Shown piece after piece: positions 23,477-32,819 of a DNA stretch of 64,000 nucleotides (positions within the stretch are counted from its first letter, which is position 1; each line of letters starts with the position of its first letter). The stretch spans positions 546,624 through 610,623 of the forward strand of contig CAJXYU010000003.1 in NCBI GenBank assembly GCA_913063155.1, read 5' to 3'. The notes beneath the pieces are model-generated. The model was not told the DNA's origin, did no database searches, and saw only the letters and a list, made by a program, of their open reading frames with translations. Both the position numbers and the translations under genes were made by a program. Source of the DNA: an uncultured Desulfovibrio sp. (GTDB lineage: Bacteria > Desulfobacterota > Desulfovibrionia > Desulfovibrionales > Desulfovibrionaceae).

Positions 23477-24214
23477 ATGGGACTTCGCCGATACATCGTG
23501 CTTCTTGCCGCCGCCCTGCTGTTTCAACCCGGGTACGCGGCGCGCGCCCTGGATGTGGATAGCCTGGAAATCTATACCGAGGAATACCCCCCTTACAATT
23601 TCATGGACGGACCGGTCGTCAAGGGGATCGCCACGGAAAAGGTTCTCAGAGTCCTCAAGCGCCTCGGCTCCAAGATCAAACGCAGCGACATTCGTCTTGG
23701 CCCGTGGGCACGTGGGTACAATGCCGTGCTGAGGAACAAGAATGCCGTCATTTACTCAATGTCGTACGCGCGGCACAGGATACCGTTCTTCAAATGGGTC
23801 TGTCCCGTGGGGTCGACACGGATAGGCCTGCTCGGACTCAGGGAAAGGAACATCACCATCCGCAGCGGCGACGATCTGCCACAGTACCGCATAGGCACGG
23901 TGCGCGAGGACATCGGGCACGAGCTCATCAAGAAAATCGTCCCGGGAAAATCCCTGGACATCGCCAATTCATCGGTGCTGAACATCCGCAAGCTCCAGTC
24001 CGGACGCATCGACCTGTTCGCTTACGACTTCAATGTGGCCTATATCCTTTTGCGACGCCTGCAACTCGACCCCGCGGACTATGAAGAGGTCTACGTCCTG
24101 GAGGAACTCCCCCTGTGCATCGGCTTCAACAAGGAGGCCGACGACGAGCTCGTGGCGGCATTCCAATGGGAACTGGACGCCGTCAACGCCGAAGAGGAAA
24201 ACGGTCAACAGTGA
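23477..24214 (+). CDS. Periplasmic solute-binding protein, family 3-like
   Basis: The product is 245 residues from ATG at 23477 (MGLRRYIVLLAAALLFQPGY), with GGGGA seven bases upstream. The signal peptide is cut after about ARA. The mature part starts LEIYTEEYPPYNFMDGPVVKGIATEKVLRVLKRLG, the typical opening of amino-acid-type binding proteins, followed by IYSMSYARHRIPFFKWVCPV. Stand-alone members like this, with no ABC permease nearby, are frequent in Desulfovibrionales and may feed sensors rather than transporters. It is similar in layout to the protein at 34073, though sequence similarity is low. Confidence 0.82.
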   Translation: MGLRRYIVLLAAALLFQPGYAARALDVDSLEIYTEEYPPYNFMDGPVVKGIATEKVLRVLKRLGSKIKRSDIRLGPWARGYNAVLRNKNAVIYSMSYARHRIPFFKWVCPVGSTRIGLLGLRERNITIRSGDDLPQYRIGTVREDIGHELIKKIVPGKSLDIANSSVLNIRKLQSGRIDLFAYDFNVAYILLRRLQLDPADYEEVYVLEELPLCIGFNKEADDELVAAFQWELDAVNAEEENGQQ

Positions 24215-24336
24215 AAAACCGCTCAGTGGGAGGTCTTTCAGGCCATGCTTGACAAGATGAACGCAGAAAGGACGGCGGGCCAATCAAAGAAGGCCCCGTT
24301 GTCTTCGGAGCGGCCCCTGCCGGTCGAAAAATGAAC

Positions 24337-24609
24337 CTACTGCCTGGGGTGGGGACGGGAGCGGTCATGCGGCCTTTCTTCTCCGGGCTGGAAAGAGGAA
24401 CCACCCCGGCGCTCCACGTCGGTGATCTTTCCCCCTTTGCCGCGAATGATCAGCGACGGGCGTTGCCGCCCAGGGCTTTCGAAGCGTTCGCCGTTGGCCG
24501 GAGGGCGTTGCCCCCCTTGCTCGGGCCGCCTTTGTTGCGCCGACGCCATGTTCCAGCCCAATGCAGTCAGAAGCAGGGCGGCGCACAATACCGTTAAAAC
24601 TATCTTCAT
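24337..24609 (-). CDS. Small secreted Arg/Pro-rich protein
   Basis: This 90-residue frame starts MKIVLTVLCAALLLTALGWN with a credible signal peptide cut near ASA-QQ at residue 24. The mature part is rich in Arg, Pro, Gly and Gln (RRPEQGGQRPPANGERFESP) and predicts no fold; a short LIIRGKGGKITDVERRG strand is its only ordered-looking part. The Shine-Dalgarno is weak. Codon usage is plausible and the signal peptide argues for a real gene, but it might be spurious. Confidence 0.5.
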   Translation of the reverse strand: MKIVLTVLCAALLLTALGWNMASAQQRRPEQGGQRPPANGERFESPGRQRPSLIIRGKGGKITDVERRGGSSFQPGEERPHDRSRPHPRQ

Positions 24610-24930
24610 ATGCTCTTTTTATCCCCTCACTGCCAAAGCATCAAGCAACGACCGTGCCGAACCGGGACGTCCCCGTCAGTCCTGAATTTCCCGTTCCCCC
24701 TCTCCGGGCGAAGCTCCGAAAGTGGACGGCTTTTGCGCACAGGAGCGCAGGAACGGAAGGACCGCGCAACCTTGCCAAGGCTTTGCCGCTCCTGTCAACG
24801 ACTCCGGAAAACAGGAATAAAAAACTGTTCCCATTTGCAAAAAAAAACTATATTACGCGCGTTCCGGTTCCACCGGTCTGCGTTTGCCCTCCCCGGACGC
24901 CGCGGAAATTCATCTTGATAAGGGGGCCGT
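24610..24930. other. Intergenic region upstream of potA
   Basis: In 321 bp between divergent genes I see no coding frame of quality. The stretch 24815-24860 is A/T-rich and is the likely promoter of the pot operon. The ribosome-binding site of potA (AAGGGGG) lies just before 24931. Confidence 0.5.
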
Positions 24931-26037
24931 ATGACGGGAGATAATCCAATCATTCGGTTGCGGAACCTCGCAATGAGGTTTGACGACACCGATATTCTCG
25001 AGGACATCAACCTCGACATCCGAAATGGCGAATTCCTGACCTTGCTCGGTCCAAGCGGCTGCGGCAAGACGACCATCCTGCGCCTGATTGCCGGCTTCGA
25101 GACGCCCACCGCCGGACAGGTCATCATCGACGGCAAAGCGGTGAACGATCTGCCCGCAAACCAGCGGCGTGTCAACACCGTGTTCCAGAGCTATGCGCTT
25201 TTCCCGCACATGAACGTCTACGACAACCTGGCCTTCGGGCTCAGGATGTCCGGCACACCCAAGGCCGAGATCGACAAACGCGTACGCGAGGCTTTGGAAA
25301 TGGTCGACCTGAAAAACATGGCCGGACGCATGCCCGCGCGCCTTTCCGGAGGCCAGCAGCAGCGCGTGGCCATTGCCAGGGCCGTCATCAACAAACCCCT
25401 GGCCCTGCTCCTGGACGAGCCCCTGTCGGCCCTGGACGCCAAGCTTCGCAAGCGTATGCAGGTCCAGCTCAAGGAGCTGTGCAGGGAGCTGGGTATCACT
25501 TTTGTGTTCGTGACCCACGACCAGGAAGAGGCGTTCGCCATGTCCGACCGTGTGGTGGTCATGAACGAGGGACGCATCCAGCAGACCGGCAAGCCGGAAG
25601 AAGTCTACGAGGAGCCGGTCAACCTCTACGTGGCCAAATTCGTGGGTGAAACCTGCATCCTCGACGGCGTGGCCGGGTTCAAGGACCGGGAAACCCTGCA
25701 CGCCATGGTGGAGGGTAGTCCCTGCAAACTGGTGACCGGCCGCGATTTCGAAGCCGACAGCCCCATCAGGGTGGTGCTGCGCCCCGAGGACATCGTGGTG
25801 GAAGCCACCCCGCCCGAGGGACACGAAGACCAACTCTGGCTGCCGGGCACCGTGCGCGACACCGTGTACAAGGGCAGCACCTGGGACATGATCGTGGACC
25901 TTGACTGCGGAAAGGAAGTGCTGGTCACGGAATTCTTCAACGAGGATGACGACCGCATCTGGCAGAAGCCGGGCGATAAGGTCGTGGTCAGTTGGTTCAA
26001 GGGCTGGGAGGTCGTGCTGCCGGATGAGCAACTCTAG
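24931..26037 (+). CDS. potA: Spermidine/putrescine ABC transporter ATP-binding protein
   Basis: The product is 368 residues, the usual PotA length. It supplies ATP hydrolysis for polyamine uptake. Walker A LLGPSGCGKTTILRLIAGFE, Q-loop VFQSYALFPHMNVYDNLAFGL, signature RLSGGQQQRVAIARA, Walker B LALLLDEPLSALDAKLR and the switch His in VFVTHDQEEAFAMSD are all intact. The C-terminal TOBE domain (about 280-368) contains LRPEDIVVEATPPEG. Length, TOBE domain and gene order identify the polyamine class. It overlaps potB by 14 bp. Confidence 0.96.
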   Translation: MTGDNPIIRLRNLAMRFDDTDILEDINLDIRNGEFLTLLGPSGCGKTTILRLIAGFETPTAGQVIIDGKAVNDLPANQRRVNTVFQSYALFPHMNVYDNLAFGLRMSGTPKAEIDKRVREALEMVDLKNMAGRMPARLSGGQQQRVAIARAVINKPLALLLDEPLSALDAKLRKRMQVQLKELCRELGITFVFVTHDQEEAFAMSDRVVVMNEGRIQQTGKPEEVYEEPVNLYVAKFVGETCILDGVAGFKDRETLHAMVEGSPCKLVTGRDFEADSPIRVVLRPEDIVVEATPPEGHEDQLWLPGTVRDTVYKGSTWDMIVDLDCGKEVLVTEFFNEDDDRIWQKPGDKVVVSWFKGWEVVLPDEQL

Positions 26038-26887
26038 GCTGTTTCGACGCATTTCCATCGGCAGTGCGGCCGTCTGGCTGACGCTCTTCGCACTGGCGCC
26101 CAACCTGCTGGTGCTCAGCGCAAGCTTCCTGACGCGTGATGAGGCCCAGCTCATTGCTCCCCTGCTGACGCTGGACAACTACAAGGCCATTCTCGACCCG
26201 CTCTTTATGCGCGTGCTGGCCAAGTCCCTGTATCTGGCGGCCGGAGCCACCCTCATCTGCCTGGTGGCCGGTTACCCGTTCGCCTATACCCTGGCCCGCA
26301 TGAAAACCCGGTTCAAACCGCTGCTGCTCATGCTGGTCATGATCCCGTTCTGGACCAACTCGCTGCTCCGCACCTATGCGCTCATCTTCCTCCTCAAGGC
26401 CAAGGGGCTGATTTCCCTGTGCCTCCTCTGGCTGGGAATCATCGATAAACCCGTTTCCTTCATGTACACGGAGACGGCCGTGTTCATCGGCATGACCTAC
26501 ACCCTGCTGCCGTTCATGATCCTGCCCCTGTATTCTTCCGTGGAAAAGCTGGACCTCAGACTGCTGGAAGCCGCGGGCGACCTGGGCGCGAGCAAATTCA
26601 AAATATTCCGGCACATCACCCTGCCCCTGACCATGCCGGGCATCATCGCCGGGTGCATGATGGTCTTTCTGCCCGCGCTGGGCATGTTCTACATTCCGGA
26701 CCTGCTGGGCGGCGGCAAAAACCTGTTGGTAGGCAACTTCATCAAGAACCAGTTCCTCGTCTCCCGCAACTGGCCCATGGGCGCTGCGGCAAGCATCGTG
26801 CTGACCCTGCTCATGCTCGTACTCGTGTGGGCCTACCATTCGAGCGCCAAACGTCTGGGCAAAAAGACCGAGGGAACGGCGCTATGA
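26024..26887 (+). CDS. potB: Spermidine/putrescine ABC transporter permease
   Basis: The product is 287 residues from ATG at 26024, which overlaps the potA end; the open frame continues upstream out of phase inside potA. Six transmembrane helices are visible. The EAA loop that docks on PotA reads LEAAGDLGASKFKIFRHITLPLTMPGI. The first periplasmic loop is of the size usual for PotB. It ends in an ATGA overlap with potC. Confidence 0.95.
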   Translation: MSNSRLFRRISIGSAAVWLTLFALAPNLLVLSASFLTRDEAQLIAPLLTLDNYKAILDPLFMRVLAKSLYLAAGATLICLVAGYPFAYTLARMKTRFKPLLLMLVMIPFWTNSLLRTYALIFLLKAKGLISLCLLWLGIIDKPVSFMYTETAVFIGMTYTLLPFMILPLYSSVEKLDLRLLEAAGDLGASKFKIFRHITLPLTMPGIIAGCMMVFLPALGMFYIPDLLGGGKNLLVGNFIKNQFLVSRNWPMGAAASIVLTLLMLVLVWAYHSSAKRLGKKTEGTAL

Positions 26888-27651
26888 GAATATTCTGGAT
26901 CGCCTGCCGGTTGCTGCCGGTCTATGTTTTCCTGTACCTGCCCCTGGCCGTGCTGATCACGTTCAGCTTCAACAGCTCCAAGTATTCCACGGCCTGGAAG
27001 GGATTCACCTGGAAATGGTACGCCAAGCTGGCCGCCAACACCCAGCTGGTGGAGGCCGCACTCAATTCCCTGACCATCGCCACCCTGGCCGCGTCCATTG
27101 CTTCGGCTCTGGGCGTGCTCCTGGCCGTGGCTCTGTTCCGATACCGGTTCAAGGGCCGTGACCTCATGCAGGCCGGGCTGTTCGTACTTATGATGAGCCC
27201 GGACATCGTCATGGGCGTGTCCCTGCTGCTGCTCTTCGTGGCCATGGGGCTCAATCCCGGTTTCTGGCCGCTGCTCACGGCGCACGTGACCTTCTGCATC
27301 CCGTTCGTGGCCGCCACGGTCTATTCCCGACTCAAAGGATTCGACCCCAACCTCATCGAGGCGGCCGAGGACCTGGGCGCGGGCGAGTTCCGCACCTTCC
27401 GGCACGTCATCCTGCCCATAATCATGCCTGCGGTGCTGGCCGGATGGCTTTTATCATTCACCCTGTCCATGGACGACGTCATCATCAGCTTCTTCGTGAC
27501 GGGACCGGATTTTGAAATTTTGCCGTTGCGCATCTTCGCAATGGTCAAAATGGGCGTGAAACCAGATGTAAACGCGCTCAGTGCAATCATGGTCGGCATC
27601 ACCGTATGCTGTGTGTTTGTATCCCACTTACTCATGAGGAAACGAAAGTGA
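26884..27651 (+). CDS. potC: Spermidine/putrescine ABC transporter permease
   Basis: The product is 255 residues with six helices, beginning MRIFWIACRLLPVYVFLYLPLAV. The characteristic FNSSKYSTAWKGFTWKWY follows the first helix, as in PotC. The EAA loop is IEAAEDLGAGEFRTFRHVILPIIMPAV, and SFTLSMDDVIISFFVTGPDF is a PotC hallmark. The start overlaps the potB stop (ATGA) and its own stop overlaps the potD GTG. Confidence 0.95.
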   Translation: MRIFWIACRLLPVYVFLYLPLAVLITFSFNSSKYSTAWKGFTWKWYAKLAANTQLVEAALNSLTIATLAASIASALGVLLAVALFRYRFKGRDLMQAGLFVLMMSPDIVMGVSLLLLFVAMGLNPGFWPLLTAHVTFCIPFVAATVYSRLKGFDPNLIEAAEDLGAGEFRTFRHVILPIIMPAVLAGWLLSFTLSMDDVIISFFVTGPDFEILPLRIFAMVKMGVKPDVNALSAIMVGITVCCVFVSHLLMRKRK

Positions 27652-28688
27652 AAAGAACCCTTCTCATCGTCTTCGCGCTTGCCTGCGCAGTCTTCGCCGC
27701 AGGTGCCGCGCGAGCTGGGTCCGGCGTGGTGTACGTTTACAACTGGACGGAATACATCCCCGAAGGCGTCATCGAACAATTCTCGGAGGAGACCGGCATC
27801 AAGGTGGTCTACGCCACTTATGAAAGCAACGAGGCCATGTACGCCAAGCTCAAAATGCTCGGCAACAAAGGCTTCGACGTCATCGTCCCTTCTTCTTATT
27901 TCGTGAGCAAGATGGCCCGCGAAGGCATGCTGCACGAAATCGACAAGAGCAAACTCCCCAACTTCAAGAACCTTGACGCAGCCTATCTGGACCAACCATT
28001 CGACAAAGACAACAAGTACTCCGTACCCTATACCTGGGGCGGCACCGGCATCCTGGCCAATCCCGGCAAACTGGGAACCATGCCCACCAAATGGGCCGAC
28101 TTGTGGAAACCGGAGTACAACGGGGTCCTGCTGGTGCAGGACGACCTGCGTGAAGTCTTCGGCATGGCGCTGAAGGCCAAGGGATACTCCCTCAACGACA
28201 CCGATCCCAAGCACATTGAAGAGGCTTACAAGTACCTCAAAAAACTCATGCCCTCCATCCGCACCTTCAACTCGGACAGTCCCAAGGTGCCCTTCATGAA
28301 TGAGGAAGTGGACGCGGGCATGATCTGGAACGGCGAGGCCTACGTGGCCATGGGCGAGGTCCCGGCCCTCAACTTCGTCTGGCCCGAGGAAGGCGGCATC
28401 CTGTGGATGGACTGCATGGCCATTCCGGCGGGAGCCAAGAACCTGGACGAAGCCCACGCCTTCATCAACTTCATCCTGCGGCCCGACATCGCCAAGAAAA
28501 TGGTCGAAGAATGGGGTTACGCCACCCCCAACAAGGCGGCCATGGCCCTGCTGGACGACGACATGCGCACCAGCCGGGTCATTTTCCCGGACAAGGCAAC
28601 CATGGCCAAATCCGAGTTCCAGGACGACATCGGCGACGCCATCGTCATCTACGAAAAGTACTGGAACCTGCTCAAGGGCGAGCAGTAG
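27648..28688 (+). CDS. potD: Spermidine/putrescine-binding periplasmic protein
   Basis: The product is 346 residues from GTG at 27648, overlapping the potC stop (GTGA) with GAGGAAA upstream. The signal peptide is MKRTLLIVFALACAVFAAGA (GTG read as Met), cut after ARA. The mature start VVYVYNWTEYIPEGVIEQFSEETGIKV and FDVIVPSSYFVSKMAREGML are classic PotD/PotF. Acidic and aromatic residues expected for polyamine amines are present, for example the YVYNWTEY pair and AGMIWNGEAY. It delivers polyamine to PotBC. The order potABCD with overlapping stops and starts shows one operon. Confidence 0.96.
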   Translation: MKRTLLIVFALACAVFAAGAARAGSGVVYVYNWTEYIPEGVIEQFSEETGIKVVYATYESNEAMYAKLKMLGNKGFDVIVPSSYFVSKMAREGMLHEIDKSKLPNFKNLDAAYLDQPFDKDNKYSVPYTWGGTGILANPGKLGTMPTKWADLWKPEYNGVLLVQDDLREVFGMALKAKGYSLNDTDPKHIEEAYKYLKKLMPSIRTFNSDSPKVPFMNEEVDAGMIWNGEAYVAMGEVPALNFVWPEEGGILWMDCMAIPAGAKNLDEAHAFINFILRPDIAKKMVEEWGYATPNKAAMALLDDDMRTSRVIFPDKATMAKSEFQDDIGDAIVIYEKYWNLLKGEQ

Positions 28689-28702
28689 AGACTGATAAGA
28701 AT

Positions 28703-28738
28703 CGGGGGAAGGGAACTTTAAAAAGTTCCCTTCCCCCG
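28703..28738 (+). terminator. Strong hairpin after potD
   Basis: CGGGGGAAGGGAACTTT pairs with AGTTCCCTTCCCCCG around AAAA, 15 bp after the potD stop. No T-tract follows, so it may protect the 3' end or pause transcription, with the hairpin at 28769 as the real terminator. Confidence 0.7.
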
Positions 28739-28768
28739 AGCCCCCTACCCTCAAATTTTCCGGCGAAT

Positions 28769-28804
28769 CCGCCCCGGCAGCTGACGCACCCGGGGCGGTT
28801 TTTA
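28769..28804 (+). terminator. Terminator of the pot operon
   Basis: CCGCCCCGG (28769-28777) pairs with CCGGGGCGG (28790-28798), followed by TTTTT. Confidence 0.9.
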
Positions 28805-28887
28805 TGTGCGCCACAACTTCGAACGGTCAGAAAATTAACATGTCTGAGCTGGCAAAAAAGCCCGCTCTACGTTAACGACAGTCCGTC

Positions 28888-29895
28888 ATGCAAAACAATT
28901 CCACACACATCCGTTGGGGCATCGCCGGACTCGGCAAAGTGGCTCACCGCTTTGCCGCAGACCTGACGAACTTCGTGAACAACGCAACACTCCATGCGGT
29001 TGCGGCCAGAGACAGCGGGAAAGCCGACGAATTCGCCCAGCAACACGGGTGTCCGTCCTCATACGGTTCCTATGAGGAGCTGGCCCGGGACAATGACGTC
29101 GATGTAGTCTATGTGGCCGTCATCCACCCCTTCCACAGACAGTTGGTGGAACTGTTCCTGACCCATGGCAAACACGTGCTCGTGGAAAAACCAGCGTTCA
29201 CCAACCTCAAGGATTGGGACGACATGGCTGCGCTTGCCGCCGACAAGGGCCTGCTTCTGACCGAAGCCATGAAATTCGCGGCTTTCCCGGCTTACCGGAA
29301 ACTTTCCGAATTCATTGCCGAAAAAGACATCACGTTTCATTCCATCAAAGCGTCCTTCGGAGAACTGAACGAATTCGACATCCGATCCCCGCTCTTCAGC
29401 AGAGAGCTCTGCGGCGGAGCCACGCTGGATGTGGGTGTGTATGGCCTGTGGCTCTACCACGACCTTTGCAGGCTGGCTGAACTACCGGTCGACGGCCCGG
29501 CCGACGCCACCCTGCAGGAACACCCGAAATCGAGCGTGGACCAGAGCGCTGTGTTCTCGTACTGCGGGCCGGTCAAAGGCCTCGTTTCCGCCTCCATCGT
29601 AGAGGACCTGAACCGCGAAGCGCTCATTCTGGGGGAAGATCTGGAAATCCGCATACGGGAAAAATGGTGGAACCCGAAGACCGTCTATATCACCTGGAAG
29701 GGCGAACAGCACACCATCCATCACCCGGGAGCGGGCGGCGGATTCGAACACGAGATCGAACATGTTTCCAGGCTGATCCGGAACAAGGCGTCATGCTCTC
29801 CCATTCTACGGCACGACGTCAGCCGACAGGTCATCCGGGCCATGGAAGCCGGCCTGTCCCGAAACGGCTTCGAACACCTGCTGCGGGCATGCTAG
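28888..29895 (+). CDS. Gfo/Idh/MocA family oxidoreductase
   Basis: The product is 335 residues. The N-terminal Rossmann motif is WGIAGLGKVAHRFAADL, followed by DVDVVYVAVIHPFHRQLVELFLTHGKHVLVEKPAF, the EKP motif with the catalytic-region lysine of this family. The C-terminal alpha/beta domain includes GGATLDVGVYGLWLYHDL, where D is the usual DxGxY motif. It is probably an NAD(P)-dependent sugar or diol dehydrogenase; trans-dihydrodiol dehydrogenase-like members have this exact DVGVY layout. Soluble. Single gene, no pathway context. Confidence 0.9.
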   Translation: MQNNSTHIRWGIAGLGKVAHRFAADLTNFVNNATLHAVAARDSGKADEFAQQHGCPSSYGSYEELARDNDVDVVYVAVIHPFHRQLVELFLTHGKHVLVEKPAFTNLKDWDDMAALAADKGLLLTEAMKFAAFPAYRKLSEFIAEKDITFHSIKASFGELNEFDIRSPLFSRELCGGATLDVGVYGLWLYHDLCRLAELPVDGPADATLQEHPKSSVDQSAVFSYCGPVKGLVSASIVEDLNREALILGEDLEIRIREKWWNPKTVYITWKGEQHTIHHPGAGGGFEHEIEHVSRLIRNKASCSPILRHDVSRQVIRAMEAGLSRNGFEHLLRAC

Positions 29896-29961
29896 CTCCC
29901 TCCGTCAACACGGATTCGGTTAAACTCAGCGAACGCTGAAGCTCTGGGACTTCAATGGGGA

Positions 29962-30741
29962 TTATCCCCTTTGTCCGCCGGAAGCCTTTTTCGCTTTCCG
30001 AGCCTTTTTCACGCGTTCCCGCCAGCGGTACACCCCGCCCAGAATCAGCAGCAGGACTACCGCAGCTCCCCCGGCCATGACCAGCCGTAAAGACGGCATG
30101 TATTCGAAAAACACCCTGTACTCCGACTTGACCCGCTCATAAGTATCCCGGAGCAGAACCTCGAAGCCGGGCATTTCCTCGCGCTCCAGTACGATGTTGT
30201 CCAGGGCCTCGCGCACGGCATAGCTGCGCGGGCTGTCGACGGGAAAGACAAAGACGAATTCCCAGTAACGGTCGGAAGCGAAGTAGGTGTACAAGGCAAC
30301 GCGCTCGTAATCGCTGATGTCGAAGACCTCGCGAATGAGCCGTTTCCCGGGGAAGGCGTCCACACGGATGAATGGGGTGCCGTGGATGTCGAAATGCCTG
30401 GATTGTTCGAATCGCCGTTTTCGTGCATAACGTGTCAATTCGCGGAAGTCGTACCGACTCAGGTACATGGGTTCTGCATACTCGCCCACGTTGACCAGAA
30501 TGAGCGGCGAAAAAAAACGCCGGTGCCCCACCAACTGATAAAAAGCTACCATGGGGTGAGTGGCGTTTTCCTTGTGACCGTGCAGCTTGCGGAACGGAGC
30601 CACCACCGGCTCGGGCAACTGCTCCCAGGCATTCGGCAGGGTCAGAGTGTAGCCGTACTCAGGGTTGCGAAAGGTCTGATCCGCAAAGGCGACCACCGGA
30701 AAAAACATCACGGCGGAGAGCAGAACCGTTCGCATCCACAT
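29962..30741 (-). CDS. Secreted, membrane-anchored protein of unknown function
   Basis: The product is 259 residues with a signal peptide (MWMRTVLLSAVMFFPVVAFA, cut after A20) and one C-terminal transmembrane helix (LVMAGGAAVVLLLILGGVY) followed by a basic tail. The mature part opens with NPEYGYTLTLPNAWEQL, a motif shared with the protein at 34935 (NSELGYRMAIPDGWTTM), and both have the same signal-domain-helix layout. The fold is probably beta-rich and periplasmic; the tail would be cytoplasmic. It follows the frameshifted gene at 30751 by 9 bp, so the two belong to one transcript. No function assigned. Confidence 0.8.
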   Translation of the reverse strand: MWMRTVLLSAVMFFPVVAFADQTFRNPEYGYTLTLPNAWEQLPEPVVAPFRKLHGHKENATHPMVAFYQLVGHRRFFSPLILVNVGEYAEPMYLSRYDFRELTRYARKRRFEQSRHFDIHGTPFIRVDAFPGKRLIREVFDISDYERVALYTYFASDRYWEFVFVFPVDSPRSYAVREALDNIVLEREEMPGFEVLLRDTYERVKSEYRVFFEYMPSLRLVMAGGAAVVLLLILGGVYRWRERVKKARKAKKASGGQRG

Positions 30742-30750
30742 ACCGTCCCC

Positions 30751-31154
30751 CTATTTGTAGGCCTTGAGGTACTTCCGCTTTGCCAGGTGCCTGCCCACTG
30801 AAAACTGCCCTTTGTTCATCCTGGCTTCCCGATCTTCCCGGCCGAAACGCCTGGGTATCCCGTTACGTTCCTTGACCGGCCCCGCCTTGGGTTGCACGGG
30901 CTTGCGAACCTGCTTGACCGCTTTGTTCCCGGAATTTTCATTGTGGACAAAAAACACCGAATCCTCTTCCTGCCGTCGAGGCTTCACGGAAGCGGCTTTC
31001 TTCTTCACCTTTGCCTCCACTTCCCTGAGTGCTTCCCAGCCGGACTTTTTCGGAGCGCTCCGCTGCCCCACTTCGCTGCCGACCGACCTGAACCACTTCC
31101 TGACCTTGAAAAAAAGTATCCCCCCACAAGGACAGCAACAATCCAATCCCCCAT
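30751..31154 (-). pseudogene. Small basic membrane protein gene with a frameshift at a seven-T run
   Basis: ATG at 31154 with GGGAG nine bases upstream encodes MGDWIVAVLVGGYFF, a credible start and membrane helix. The frame is then lost at the run of seven T on the minus strand (31109-31115); one extra T would continue into FKVRKWFRSVGSEVGQRSAP and about 118 codons to the stop at 30751. The C-terminal part is Lys/Arg-rich and ends GRHLAKRKYLKAYK. A TTG at 31176 in the second frame gives an implausible cysteine-rich start. It may be a real mutation, a length-variable tract, slippage, or a sequencing error. Confidence 0.6.
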
Positions 31155-31350
31155 ATCCGCAATCTCCCAAAACCAATGTTTATTTCCGACAAAGGCCACT
31201 TCGTCATCCAACTTCAGCGAGGCGACGAACGGACGGGTACCGACAATTCGCGGGGAGCCCCTGTCCCGAAGTGTAACATAGACATAGCCGGTGGAGGTAA
31301 AGAAATAATATTTATGGAGTTCATACCCGCATCCGAATAGAGATCCGTGC

Positions 31351-32796
31351 TCAACCAGCTGCCTTCTCCATGGCCCGACCAAGGCGCTGCAGTCCCTCGC
31401 CGGTGGTCTCACGGGAATGGGCTGCAAAATTGAGGCGCATGAAGGATTCGCCTTGGGCCGGGTAGGGATAGACCCTGGGGCCGGGCGTGAAATCCACCCT
31501 TTCCTTCAGAGCGTATTTGCGCAATTCCGTACAGGACACACCTTCGGGGAGTTCCATCCAGCAGGCCAGCCCGCCAGTACATGGGGCGATCTTGACCCCG
31601 GAAAGATGCCGTTTCGCCCCTTCGAGCATGGCGTCTCTGCGCACCCGATAAATCTGGCGGGATTTTCGCAGATATGCGGCATAGCGACCCACCGAAACAT
31701 ACTCATGCACGGCGCATTGCAGCAGGCTGGAGGTCGCCAGCGAATGGACACGTTTGATCTCGGCGAGGGCGTCGTAGGCTGGTCCATCAGCCACCAGGTA
31801 GCCCACACGGAGTCCAGGCATGAGCATTTTGGAAAAGGAACTGCCGTAAAGAACGTTGCCGCAGGTGTCCAAAGACTTGAGGGTCGGCTGGGCAAGACCT
31901 TCGTAACGCAGGTCGCCCACGTAATCGTCCTCGAAAACGGGTATCCCGTGTTGTGCTGCCAGGGCGACCAGCCTCCGGCGGCGCGGCCCGCTCATGCATG
32001 CCCCGGTGGGGTTCTGGAAGTTCGGTATGGTGTAGATGAGCTTGGGAGCATGTTCCCGAAACAACGCCTCCAGGCGCCCCACCTGCATGCCGTGTTCATC
32101 CATGGGCACGGGCGCCAGTTTCACCCCCATGGAGCGGAACATGTCCAGCGCCCCCGCGTAGGTAGGCGACTCCACCACCACCGTGTCGCCCGCCCGCAAA
32201 AGGGCGATGGCCGCAAAGGAAAGAGATTGCTGGGTGCCCGAGGTGATCAGGATGTTTCCCGCGCCGACCTGAACCCCCTGGCTGCCCAGAATTGAAGCAA
32301 TGTTCCTCCGCAACGGTTCATGGCCGCGCACGTCACCGGACTCCAGCGCCTCGGTTCCCTGGCGGCGCAAAACATCCCGCATGACCTTGCGGAACTCATC
32401 CATGGGGAAAAATCGGGAATCGCCCAGGCCGCTGTTGAACCGGACAACCTCCGGATCGCTTTCAAGATCGGGAAAAGAAAGCCCGGACATGTGTTCTCTG
32501 AGCATTCCTTGCCAATCCGGCCATATTCTTCGCGCCGGGCAGATCTCCGACTGCACATAGGAGGGAAGCACGAACGTGCCGCTGCCCACCCGCATATCCA
32601 CCAGGCCCTCGGCCTCCAGCTCGGCGTAGGCGGTCTCCACGGTGATGCGGTTGACCCCAAGATCGCGGGACAGGGCCCGCACGGCCGGAAGCCGCGACTC
32701 CGGGACCAATGAACCGGCAAGAATTCCCCGGCGGATGTATCCGCTGATCTGCCGGTACAACGGCTGTCCGTCTTCTCTGTCCAATGGTATGCGCAT
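31351..32796 (-). CDS. MocR-type regulator (GntR helix-turn-helix fused to aminotransferase fold)
   Basis: The product is 481 residues. Residues 8-75 are a winged helix of the GntR type: GQPLYRQISGYIRRGILAGSLVPESRLPAVRALSRDLGVNRITVETAYAELEAEGLV (given here as the span). The rest is a fold-type I aminotransferase domain, with the PLP lysine in LYGSSFSKMLMPGLRVGYL and the carboxylate Arg in FMRLNFA. MocR proteins use PLP or aminotransferase ligands as signals and usually activate a divergent gene. Here that gene is the DMT transporter at 32881, with a near-perfect palindrome between them. Transporter control by amino-acid-derived ligand is likely. Confidence 0.92.
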   Translation of the reverse strand: MRIPLDREDGQPLYRQISGYIRRGILAGSLVPESRLPAVRALSRDLGVNRITVETAYAELEAEGLVDMRVGSGTFVLPSYVQSEICPARRIWPDWQGMLREHMSGLSFPDLESDPEVVRFNSGLGDSRFFPMDEFRKVMRDVLRRQGTEALESGDVRGHEPLRRNIASILGSQGVQVGAGNILITSGTQQSLSFAAIALLRAGDTVVVESPTYAGALDMFRSMGVKLAPVPMDEHGMQVGRLEALFREHAPKLIYTIPNFQNPTGACMSGPRRRRLVALAAQHGIPVFEDDYVGDLRYEGLAQPTLKSLDTCGNVLYGSSFSKMLMPGLRVGYLVADGPAYDALAEIKRVHSLATSSLLQCAVHEYVSVGRYAAYLRKSRQIYRVRRDAMLEGAKRHLSGVKIAPCTGGLACWMELPEGVSCTELRKYALKERVDFTPGPRVYPYPAQGESFMRLNFAAHSRETTGEGLQRLGRAMEKAAG

Positions 32797-32819
32797 GGCT
32801 GACTCCTGGAAATTGGCCT

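Noticed and set aside
27321..28814. 497-codon minus-strand frame opposite potC/potD
   Set aside because: Runs across two overlapping genes with clear permease and PotD motifs; composition is a shadow.
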